This document shows, one piece after another, positions 10,650 to 19,579 of a stretch of DNA of 30,000 bases. Both the position numbers and the translations under genes were made by a program. This stretch comes from Cristatella mucedo (Eukaryota > Bryozoa > Phylactolaemata > Cristatellidae). The DNA lies in the NCBI GenBank assembly GCA_009760855.2, contig WPIO01000053.1, forward strand, positions 1,282,501 through 1,312,500, given 5' to 3'. Within the stretch, counting starts at the first letter, position 1; every line of letters starts with the position of its first letter. The notes under the pieces are model-generated. The model was given only the letters and a program-made list of their open reading frames with translations. It did not search any database and was not told the DNA's origin.

Positions 10650-12413
10650 CTGGTAAGTACCCCTTCCGCCTCATCTTGGCCGAGGAGGTAAGGTGCTCGG
10701 TCTTTACGACCCGGATCGCGATTTCAAGTATTGCAGTGGGCGATGTTATATTATCAACTACAAGCAGTAGTGATAATAATAATAATGCATTTGATATATC
10801 ACCCTCAGTGAACTCGATCTCTTTCTACGACTTTACAAATGCTGCAAAGGGAAACACGATTGAATCGTGAGTAGTATCATGCTTGATAAACAACATGAAT
10901 AACATGGTTAAGAGTGACATGCACAGGGTCAGCATGCAAGTGTGGTTAGTGGCAGCATGCACAGTGTCAGCAGGCATAAGCACATACAGGACGAATCACA
11001 GGGACCCACTAAATGCTGTTCTAAATAGGTGTGTTTTTAAGTTCATTTGAAATGTGGTCAAGCCAGAGGACGTCGGGGCACAAGTCGAGAGTGAGTTCCA
11101 GGCTTTGGGAGCATACGAACTAAATGCATGGTCTCCAAAGGATTTGAGGTTTGTACGAGGTATTGGTAAACTGTTAGATTCCGAAAAGCGGGTGAGACGA
11201 TGCTTGGCCTGGTGGGGGAATAGATCTGAGAGATAGGCTGGAGCCAAAGAATGAAGTGATCTAAAAGTGAGCGACAAAACCTTGAAGTCGATCCGTTGTT
11301 TAACTGGTAGCCAGTGCAGGTTGGTAAGATGTGGTGTGATATTGCAACTACGTTGCTCACGACAGATATGCCTAGCTACGGAGTTTTGCACCAGCTGTAA
11401 GTACCTAATTGCACATGCCGGAAGGCCACCAAGCAGTGAGTTACAGAAGTCATGATGGAATGTCCCAAAACCATGGACCAACTTACATGTGGTATTTTAT
11501 CTAAGCAAACCTGAATTTAAGCAATGTTATGCAGATGAAAGTATGCAGACTTGACTGTGGAGCTGATGTGGTCGTCTAACGAAAGGTCACTTTGGAACAT
11601 GACACCTAGATTTCGTGCAGATTCAACAGGAGATATGCTGGCAGAGCCAATTTTGAGCGTTAGCCTTTCTCATTTCTGAATCACACTTGGTTTGCTCATA
11701 ACTAGTAAGGTAGTTTTTATCATCATTTAATTTAAGAAAATTTGCTGCCATCCATGTGCGGATGTCATCAATACATGCAGCAAGGGAGTTGAGAGAATTT
11801 AAGGTGCTCGAAGGCTGGGAGGCATCAAAGCAAAGGTACAACTGAGTGCCATCTGCATAGAAGTGAATGCTTAGATTGTGCTTGGCAATCCCATCGGCAA
11901 GAGGGAGAGTATAGACCGTGAAAAGAACCGGTCCTAGCACGGAGCCCTGAGGTACCCATATTTCAGAGGTACCTCGGATGATTTTTGTCCATTCATGCCA
12001 ATATTCTGGAGTCTCCCACGGAGATATGACCTAAACCATTGCAGAGCAGTGCCAGTGATGCCGAGGCGAGATGAGAGGCGCTCTAGAAGAACTTGGCGGT
12101 CGATAGTATCAAAAGCTGCCGAAAGATAGAGCAAAACAAGCAGAGATACCCACATCTGCATTCCTAAGTAGGTCGTTTTACACCCTAAGCAATGCTGATT
12201 CTGTGGAGTGATTAGCTCTAAAGCCAGACTGGAACTTGCTGGTGACATGCACAGGGTTGGCAGGCACGTTTCGTTAATAGCAGCGTGCAGTGTCGGCACG
12301 CAAAAGCACATAAAGGATGAATCACATTGACCCACTAAATGCTGTGATAAATGGATGTTTTAAGTTTTTTTCGTAGTTGTTAAGGCTCTTCTGCTGCTAT
12401 ACAAATGAGGTTC
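10650..12413 (+). mobile_element. SINE-A split by a LINE-A insertion
   Basis: The head and body lie at 10650-10775, with a class II tRNA-like A box (TTGGCCGAGGAGGTAAGG) and the GCAGTGGGCGATG body. The rest of the body and the tail (GTTAAGGCTCTTCTG, GCTATACAAATGAGG) lie at 12379-12413. Between them sits a minus-strand LINE-A insertion. Joining the two parts gives the expected SINE-A order. The break is flanked by GTAGTGATA (10767-10775) and GTAGTTGTTA (12373-12382), a probable decayed target duplication. Confidence 0.75.
10776..12372 (-). mobile_element. LINE-A insertion inside SINE-A
   Basis: A comparatively well preserved minus-strand copy. From right to left it has the reverse transcriptase (DTIDRQVLLERLSSRLGI, then FHFYADGTQLYLCFDASQPS, the YADD box mutated to YADG, then DDIRTWMAANFLKLNDDK), the C-terminal region (HDFCNSLLGGLPACAIRYLQ, SFGDHAFSSYAPKAWNSLST), the 3' UTR, and a TAATAATAAT end at 10776. 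At its upstream end (12244-12372) it carries an extra piece of LINE-A 3' UTR, which is out of order for a simple insertion. Confidence 0.85.
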
Positions 12414-12419
12414 GTTGAA

Positions 12420-12545
12420 CGTTTTCTTTTAGTTTTCAAATGTTGGCCATGAAGCAAGAAAATGAAGGTACCTTAACTTAAGTTGAGTACACCTGTAAGT
12501 TGACTTGCACCTGGACGAGCAACCAATGCAGATCAGTGAGAAATA
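12420..12545 (-). mobile_element. Old, diverged LINE-A copy, right part
   Basis: Weak but ordered match to the minus-strand LINE-A C-terminal region (GAAGCAAGAAAATGAAGG, GTTGACTTG, AACCAATGCAGATCAGTGAG, compare 11237-11330). Position and orientation fit the continuation of the old copy that ends near 10644. It is joined at about 12546 to a plus-strand LINE-B. Confidence 0.5.
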
Positions 12546-14440
12546 GTGGAGAGGTCTGACTCCCCAGATAATAACGGCTCAGCCGAAAAGTGTTCAGCCT
12601 CCTTTACTGAAATGGTGCACATTCGTGCCTCCATAAAGCCCCCTCCGAGTACAGCGATTGTGGAATCACAGCCTGTGACCTTCCTTAAAAGGTTTTCCGA
12701 CGTTTCTGCATGCGATGTGGCTACTTTAATAAGGCCTAGTAACAAGAGCTCGTCTCCTGAAAACCCTATTCCATCATCTCTGTGGTATTCACTGGAAGAT
12801 CAACTTAGCCCTGCCATAACCGAGATTTTTTATACTCCTTTGGAAAAAGGGTGTGTACCCAAGTCCTTCCAATCGGCAATCATTAGACCGATACTTAAAA
12901 AGCCTAGACGCAAAAGATTAGAACGCAAAAAAGATTAGACGCAGCGGCTCCTGCAAACTATCGCCCAGTTTCCCTTCTTTCTTTTTTGTCAAAGATTCTT
13001 GAAAAAATTGTTGCTAAGCAGCTGGTTGCACATATTGAAAAGAATAAAATTTCAGAAACATTTCAATCGGGATTCAAGAGGCAATACCCCACTTAAACTG
13101 GTCTTCTCGGTGTTAACAATGACATTCTACGTGGCAACGATGACGAAAATGTCACTGCCCTTGCTCGGCTAGATCAATCAGCTGATTTTGACACTATTGA
13201 TTATGATGTCTGGCAGACGAGGCACTGGCGTGGTTTAGATCGTACGTGTCCGATCGTGTTCATTACACACGAGACGGGTCACCTGTAGAGTCCCTCAAGG
13301 GTCCGAACTCGGTCCCTTGCTGTTCTCCATTTATACTCCACCTCTGGGAAAGGTGATTAATGCTCATGTAATAGGATATCACTTTAATGCTGCCGATACT
13401 CAGCTGTACTTGTCATTCAAACAGTCGGAATCTGCTGCAGCAACTGATAGACTGAATGCTTGCCTTGCCGACTATCGAGCCTGGATGTTGGAAAACATCT
13501 TGAAACTAAATGACGATAAAACCGAACTGCTACTCATAGGACACCGTAAGCGTGTGGCTGGATTAAAAGGATGTGCTCTTCTAATAGGCGATGCCGTTGT
13601 GCGACCATCACCACATGCTCGAAATTTAGGTGTCGTTTTCGACAGCTGCCTTAATTTTAAAAGCTTCGTTAAGAAGTCTGCTTCCACATCTAGCCATCAC
13701 GTCTGATCCCTATCTAAGCTTAGGAGCTGTCTTCAATAGCTTACAAAAATATAACTAGCACCATAGTTCTTTCTCGGCTTGATTATTGTAATTCCCTTTT
13801 GGCTGGGCTACCAAAAAAAAGCAACTAGGCCACTGCAGCTGGCTATGAATATGGCTGCAAGGCTAGTTTTCGAGTCCCAGAGGTTTAAGCACGTGTCTCC
13901 TTTGCTAAAAGTGTTAGGATAGCTGCCGATTGATCAACGGATGCAGAACAGAGTTCTTACGCTGACCCACAAGGCCCGCCACGGCTTGGCCCCTTTGTAT
14001 CTAGCTGAACTGCTGCATCAGTTTCAGTTTCCTCTTGCCCTCAGATCCTGTATGAACAATAAATTAGCCATTCCATTTCTCATTGTTAAGACCTTTAGCG
14101 ACAGAAGTTTTTACCCTGCAAGTCATAGACTGTGGAACTCACTTATACAATACTTACACAACGCCAACAATTCTGATTCTGCCGACTAAGGCCCATCCTT
14201 TTTAGCGGTCCTGTGCTGCTACTTCCATGCTACTCACTACCTCAACTGCTCTCGTGACTCTGCTATGCTTCCCACTTTCTCTTTGTTGTGTGAGACAAAG
14301 TCTGTTGGCTACCGCATGCGTACCGAAAGCCACTTAGGCTGTGAGTTTGCTATAAAAAAAACTCCTGCGTAACATCCGTATAGTCTTTATGACTTTGTGG
14401 AGTTACAGAAGGAGATACATACATACATGCATTCATACAT
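12546..14440 (+). mobile_element. LINE-B retrotransposon copy
   Basis: Second CR1/L2-group family, distinct from LINE-A. It reads NPIPSSLWYSLEDQL, FQSAIIRPILKKPRRK, then in another frame NYRPVSLLSFLSKILEKIVA, FQSGFKRQY, a damaged palm, [74 protein letters not shown]. The catalytic YADD box has become NAAD, and frameshifts and stops are common. The N-terminal endonuclease part is missing. The 3' UTR (14190-14440) ends TGTGGAGTTACAGAAGGAG followed by ACAT-type repeats. Confidence 0.85.
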
Positions 14441-14570
14441 AGCACCACAACACCGCAGGCAGGCTACTGCGGTGGGTGGCATTTCGTGCTTTATGTAGGC
14501 AGCTGCTACGGGCAGGCAGCACGTGTAGGCTTGCTCACTGAATTGTCAGGCCTCGAATTTGCTCCGTCAG

Positions 14571-14873
14571 GGCACGGGCACGAAGAATTACCAGGACGAC
14601 GACGACGACAATACTTGGTTTAAGCACGGCACCGTCTCGAAAACCGACCGGACTCATGTTTCCGACGGCAAAGGCAAGAGAGCCATTGCAGGTGTGACGA
14701 AATCCAGTGCAATCGAAGGCGGTTCGGAGAGACGCCGGCGCTACCAGAGACCTGCTAACGATGGGACTCTCGTGTGTGGAGTGTACGGCGACAAAGCCAA
14801 CGGCTACAACTTCGGGCAGGTCACGTGCGAGTCCTGCAAGGCCTTCTTCCGTCGCAACGCGATCAAGAATTCG
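14571..14873 (+). CDS. Nuclear receptor exon, first DNA-binding zinc finger (DAF-12/HR96 type), partial
   Basis: This appears to be one exon of a ligand-regulated nuclear transcription factor. After a charged N-terminal stretch with an Asp run, it encodes VCGVYGDKANGYNFGQVT then CESCKAFFRRNAIKN, the first zinc finger and recognition helix. The P-box ESCKA is the signature of the DAF-12/HR96 (NR1J) group, which in animals regulates xenobiotic, lipid and developmental responses. The second zinc-binding residue, cysteine in the family (C-x2-C-x13-C-x2-C), is tyrosine here (codon TAC at 14780-14782). The frame is open from 14529 but has no ATG before the finger, so this is an internal exon. I placed its start after the CAG at 14568-14570 (pyrimidine-containing acceptor, phase 0) and its end before GTTCGT at 14874, close to where RAR-type genes are split. 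The second finger and ligand-binding domain are not in the window. It could also be a decaying duplicate. Confidence 0.78.
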
Positions 14874-15049
14874 GTTCGTTCGCCAGCGGAACGCAGGCGT
14901 TTCATTTCTTTTTGTGGTCTCGGGAATCCCTGAAACTTCCTTTCTATGAACCCGCTTTCACGTGTGGATGTTTGCGGTGCATGTGTCCCTTGCATGCTTG
15001 CACGTGTGTGTCTATATTTTCGAGCTCACGCGTGTGTGTGCGTGCGCGC

Positions 15050-15105
<56 letters not shown>

Positions 15106-15284
15106 ACAGGGAAACCTTGTACGTTGCTGCGAGTTTTGAGCATTCTTGGTCACTTTTGTATGTCTGCATTTTTTATATTTATTGTCTGGCCTCCTTGCTC
15201 AAGCACAGCAACTCATTAGCTTGGTAGTCAGTTGTCTATCTTAATATAAGCTTACGATGTACAGCGATCTAAATACATTTTGAA
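14874..15284. other. Presumed intron sequence with microsatellite
   Basis: The coding frame runs on only to a stop at about 14931 and then reaches a (GT)n tract. No second zinc-finger exon is seen. Best read as intron of the nuclear receptor gene. Confidence 0.45.
15031..15102. repeat. (GT)n microsatellite
   Basis: GT dinucleotide tract with early GC-containing interruptions, visible directly. Confidence 0.96.
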
Positions 15285-15660
15285 ATTTTATTCCGAAGAC
15301 TGCCTCCATAGCTAGCCACAACGTCCGATCCCTATCTGAGATTAGGAACTGTCTACTAGGATGGCTTGAAAAAGAGTTCCTAGCTTGTTGTTCTGTCTAG
15401 GCTTTATTATTTTAATTCTAGTTTGGCCAAGCTACCAAAAATGCCACAAGGCCACTGTAGCATGTAAAATGGTAATGAATATTGCTGCTGGGCTAGTTTA
15501 CAAATCTGAAAAGTTAAACCAGTCCGCTGGCTGCCGAATGTGTACCGAAAGCGGATTATGCTGCGATTGCGCTATAAAAAAAACTATTCCGCGTAACACC
15601 CACAATTCTTTGTGGCTTTGTGGAGTTACAGACGGAGATACATTCAATAACATTACATAA
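15285..15660 (+). mobile_element. LINE-B fragment with internal deletion
   Basis: Blocks at 15300-15510 (CATAGCTAGCCACAACGTCC, GATCCCTATCTGAG, AAAATGCCACAAGGCCACTG, GAATATTGCTGCTGGGCTAG) match LINE-B at 13680-13870. At about 15520 it jumps to the LINE-B 3' UTR (CGAATGTGTACCGAAAGC, GCGCTATAAAAAAAACT, GTGGAGTTACAGACGGAG), ending at an ACATT repeat. About 400 bp of LINE-B is missing between. Confidence 0.8.
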
Positions 15661-16065
15661 TGCTGCAGTAGTTGCGATCGCGAGAATGTCACTGTCACCT
15701 AGCTGCACAGTTCATTGCCAACTTTAAATGTGCTATTGCACAGCTACAGACGAAAATGCTCAAAACAAAAGACACGTGGAAACGAACATACTAACTCGCA
15801 CAAACCTTCACCCTGAAGGTCAAGCACACATTCACAAACATTAACTCAAAAAAATACAAGCAAGCGAACGCATGCATCGTTCACACTGAGAAGACTTAGT
15901 ACGTCTTACGGGACAGATACAGGCACGTAAAAGCACATAAGTAGGTCGGAGTTGGTACCACGAAGACTAGGGCATTGCTATCCCGTGGAAGTAACTATCT
16001 CGACATTTAAAATGATTGAAGAAAGCTATGTCCTGCCTACACACGCACGCACGCACCCACGCACG

Positions 16066-16107
<42 letters not shown>

Positions 16108-16867
16108 ATGCGATACCAGATTGCTTAGTTAACCAAAGTCCAAATAATAGAAGAAAAAATAAATAACTCATTCCCAAAGGCCATAAAGATATCGGTAGTT
16201 AGTACTCAGGTGTTGCCTGGACGGAGTGCACGCGTCCATCACTCATTATAATGACACCACGTGAACATAATCTCAGTCGGCGAACCGCAACCACCAGGTC
16301 AACTAATGCCACCTCCCCTCTCCAAGCGTATTAAAAAGACAAGCACACCGAGCACACTGAAAACTGTTCTTGAACTCGGCGGCAGCAATATAAGCAGCCT
16401 CTATAGTTTACATGCGAACCGAACCAATGAATCCTGCCAAAGTCCGTTTATGAGGATAACTAAGCCACGCGACGGCTCACGAGACCATTTCGATTTATAA
16501 ATGCGCCAGCGCCAGCCCGGAAGAGAAACAAGGCGAAGGTCGGACGGAAGGGTTTGCAAGCGGCTTCGGTTCAGAAAAATTAACGTCTTCATTTTTAGCT
16601 AAATTTCAGTTTTGTATACAAATTAATGATATAATTTATTCAGCTCTTTGCGAAAAAATACATTACTGAGTAAATTAACTTGTATTGCAAAGCATGACCA
16701 GCCCGCGCGAGCCGCTGAAATCCGCGTTGCAGTGCATGTTTGGCAGTAAGTATTGCGATAGGGCTCTTCCAATCTGTGTTAATAAACACGTTGTCACAGA
16801 GGAAAATTTATTGTGTTATTAAAACTAACACTTGCGATGTGGGTTTTGAGATATTAGCGTTTGTAGT
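15661..16867. other. Unassigned non-coding sequence
   Basis: AT-rich sequence with one microsatellite. Short frames (for example 16261-16500 plus) show no family features. Confidence 0.45.
16039..16105. repeat. (AC)n/(ACGC)n microsatellite
   Basis: ACGC-type repeats pass into a pure AC run, visible directly. Confidence 0.95.
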
Positions 16868-16903
16868 TTGGCTAGCGGGTGGTCCACTTGTTCCAGCTCG
16901 CAT

Positions 16904-17392
16904 ATGTACGACGAATATAAGCGTATAGGGTCGTGGTTTCGAGAAACTTTCTACTACGCTTTAGAGAAGACGAAAGCTCGTCAGAAACAAGATTTTCGAA
17001 CTTTCGGTTACACTGTAGGGGCTCGCGATGGCGGCGCGACGGAGAGCGAAGCCCCCACAAGCGGAGTCGTGGCGTTGTCGACGACGACTGTACTGAGTGA
17101 TCTACTAGCCGTCGTGCGTGCTGCTCCAGAGCACGTGGTGTTAAGAGAGAGAAGAGAGCGGATAGCGTGCGTGCAGGCCGACGCACCGGCAGAAAGTGAA
17201 TTGAAAGGCAAGCGTCACGTGCCGGCAAGGAGCTCGACCGTGGGGCGGACGGAACGTCGGCTTGGGGCGGAACCACGTGACAGCGATGACACGCCCACAA
17301 TACGTTGGGGCAAATGTACGACAACTGCGACAAAGGAGTCCGCACGGTCCAGCTGTGACCTTGACCCAGTGGCGCGGCCATTTACCAGCTAA
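16904..17392 (+). other. CpG-rich stretch with unrecognised open frame
   Basis: An ATG-started frame of 162 codons begins MYDEYKRIGSWFRETFYY and continues through a GC- and CpG-rich stretch (GATGGCGGCGCGAC near 17027). I recognise no domain. The opposite strand is open over nearly the same span (16872-17381), which suggests that base composition rather than selection keeps both frames open. It could be a first exon or CpG-island promoter of a host gene, but there is no decisive signal. Confidence 0.25.
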
Positions 17393-18404
17393 CAGCTGGC
17401 AGCAAACGTATATGTGAGATGGTCAGGCTTTGTAAAAGCCGAAGTCGTCTACTACGGGTTCTTTAAAGGTCAATGTATGGTAAGGTGCAAGGTACGCGTT
17501 AAGATACGATCTTGCTATTCTTGCCGCCTTTTACCGCTGCTGTCGACATCCCAGCGCGCCTTTGTGCTTCACCTACTGGCCGCGTGCCTCGCGGTTCAGC
17601 CTTCTGTCGGTACTCGTCGCTTGTCGGTTGGGACTAGCGCCGCTACCATAGCCATCATCGCGACACCAGGACAGTAGAGCACAATCCGCCAATTTGCGTT
17701 GGTGTTATTTGGGGCGTAGCGCTTGGCTCTACGACGCCCCGACGGTCGCCTCAAAAGTAGGGAATGCGGCCAGGCTCACGCTAGGCTACCAAGGTCGTCG
17801 CGCATAAATCTGATTGCGTATTTGAAATAATTCTGGTCATAAGCCCCGGCTTATCGCCGCCAGATCATAAGCAGTCATCAATTCAAATTCGCTGACCTGG
17901 CTCACAGGTCGCGTTCTCTGGCATTGCACAAACTCAAACCAAGTACCCAATCCCACCCACCCAGTCTCATTCTCTGGCTTCGCCCGGCCCGCTAAAGCTT
18001 ACACGTACGCTTCGCTGGGCCGGAACACTGCATACAGCAGCAGCAGCTCTAGAGCTTATAATGACCATAGGTGCCGAGCTCTTGTGCAAGCTGCAGATTA
18101 GGGCGGTGTATACTCAATAAAATACTTATAAATTGAAAGCGATATCTAATTCTTATTAATTTATTTGGACAATTTCTGACTCATTTTCTAAAAGTATTTT
18201 GTTACATTTGTCACTAGCATATTTAGTTTGTAGGTCTTGCATATTTTCCTATATTATTTTGCGAATAAAAAATTGTTTTACCCTTATATAGTCATATCAA
18301 CTTAACACAACTCCAAGTAGATATCGCTTAAAGCTGCAGCTTGTTGCAGCTGCATGGACATTCCAAAAAAGATTAGCATATCCCTGATTTTTTCACTCGA
18401 TAGT
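17393..18404. other. Unassigned sequence
   Basis: GC-rich to about 18060, then AT-rich. The frame at 17414-17677 has a CYSC pair but no recognisable domain. No RNA gene or transposon seen. Confidence 0.4.
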
Positions 18405-18515
18405 TATAATAAAAATAATAATAATGCTCTTGATAAAGCGCTCTCAGAGAACTTAGTCTCTTTCTAGGTGCTGCTTTACATTTGCTGCAAAGGGAAATGC
18501 AATCTTACCATCATT
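18405..18515 (-). mobile_element. Solitary LINE-A 3' end
   Basis: Complement of the LINE-A terminus: AATAATAATAATGCTCTTGA, AAAGCGCTCTCAGAGAACTT, then TTTACATTTGCTGCAAAGGG. Only the last 100 bp or so of the element was inserted. Confidence 0.85.
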
Positions 18516-18916
18516 TGTGCCTAATTTGGGAACAAACCGAATTTGTTGTCCAGGTGAGTAATCACTACCTCTTATAGCGTGACTTTCTTTTTACCAAGTG
18601 ATTGACTTTTACCCTTTGTAACGAATTAAAAAGTTTGGTCGGTTGCGTGACTCGATCACGGGCTCGTTGGGCCAGGTGTCAAGCGAGTTAATGGTTGGGT
18701 CAATAAGTCTACCCGCCGGGTGAGTCAGTCAGGTATATGAACCTTACACTACGCTTGCCCCCTCCCCCATACCGCGGGGCTGCGCTACTTATGGACATAC
18801 CTTCATCTTGGCCTTTCCAAGTGTTGGGTTGATAGTATCGTGTTGAGGTTCTAAAATGCTTGGCACGCTTTTGACAAACGAGGAGAGCAATAACAGTTTA
18901 TTCAATGGTAACCCCG
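18516..18916. other. Unassigned sequence
   Basis: No gene, tRNA or transposon recognised. It leads into the hairpin array. Confidence 0.4.
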
Positions 18917-19166
18917 AGCCATGTCACCATTGAGGCATCGACATGACTCTCCAAGAGAGATCAGTATAGTCGAGTACACTAGTTACCCACTGGTCATCAA
19001 CTAGTGCTAAGATTTGTGACAATGGTGACGATACCGTCCCTGCAGTGATGAATTGTTCCACCCATGCCTCCCCGAAATGTGTCACCCGCTGGGCATCGAC
19101 ACGAGCTCCCAAAGAAGGTATAGGATAGCTGATCGTACAAGTCACCCTCTGGGCATCGGCTTGTAC
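18917..19166. repeat. Array of four hairpins with a shared loop and different, self-complementary stems
   Basis: Four diverged tandem units each contain a 14-nt core close to ACCCNCTGGGCATC, flanked by inverted arms. Unit 1 (18917-18948): GAGCCATGTC pairs with GACATGACTC, one mismatch. Unit 2 (18977-19006): CACTAGTT with AACTAGTG, perfect. Unit 3 (19079-19102): GTGTC with GACAC. Unit 4 (19135-19166): GTACAAGTC with GGCTTGTAC, one G-T pair. The core starts at 18926, 18985, 19084 and 19144, so spacing is about 60, about 99 and 60. Spacer blocks such as GGTATAGGATAGCTGA and GGTAAGGATAGTTGAG are also related, so the units share descent. The stems differ in sequence but each is complementary to itself. 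A 102-codon minus frame covers the array, with VDAQRVT-like repeats, but the stem covariation is not explained by it. Confidence 0.72.
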
Positions 19167-19401
19167 TAAATGAAAATGGTAAGGATAGTTGAGAACGTAG
19201 GAAGCGACACCATCGATTTCGAGCAGTTGCACGTTTTTCGTACGACTTAATTCGTCAAAGATGGAATCAAGTGTTTTATCGATGACGGGTACGTCGTCAA
19301 CAATCGGTAGTTAATCATAAAAGTAATGGTCATCGTTGGAGGCCATTTTGAAATAAAGATGATGCATAGTCACGTGATATATTGGGTATTCCATGATGAT
19401 G

Positions 19402-19494
19402 GTTTTTTCACGATACGATATCGGGTAATTTTTGGACAACCGAAGGTGGAACCGAGGTTGGACAAAAATTAGCTAGTGTCGTATCGGGAAAAAC
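19402..19494. repeat. Small fold-back element
   Basis: Left arm 19402-19441 and right arm 19456-19494 are inverted repeats of about 40 bp with roughly 80 percent complementarity by eye (GTTTTTTCACGATACGA against the complement of TCGTATCGGGAAAAAC; TAATTTTTGGACAACC against GGTTGGACAAAAATTA), with a 14-nt loop. No clear target duplication. It may be a miniature inverted-repeat transposon or a hairpin RNA gene. Confidence 0.65.
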
Positions 19495-19579
19495 ATTCAT
19501 CAGGGCAGTGTATACTCATTGCCGGATCAACTCATGCCTGAGTGTTCATGCATGCTTGTTTGATACAAGGAATGATGCA

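Noticed and set aside
17414-17677. Second zinc finger of the nuclear receptor (a CYSCRLL stretch at about 17512-17532)
   Set aside because: Only a C-x2-C-R-L match; the other cysteines and the conserved residues of the second finger are absent.
18924-19232. Protein-coding gene with VDAQRVT repeats on the minus strand
   Set aside because: Not excluded, but unit 1 is out of frame with the others (59-bp spacing), and the self-complementary stems fit a hairpin repeat better.
18917-19494. Hammerhead ribozyme repeats
   Set aside because: The conserved CUGAUGA and GAAA core elements were not found around these hairpins.
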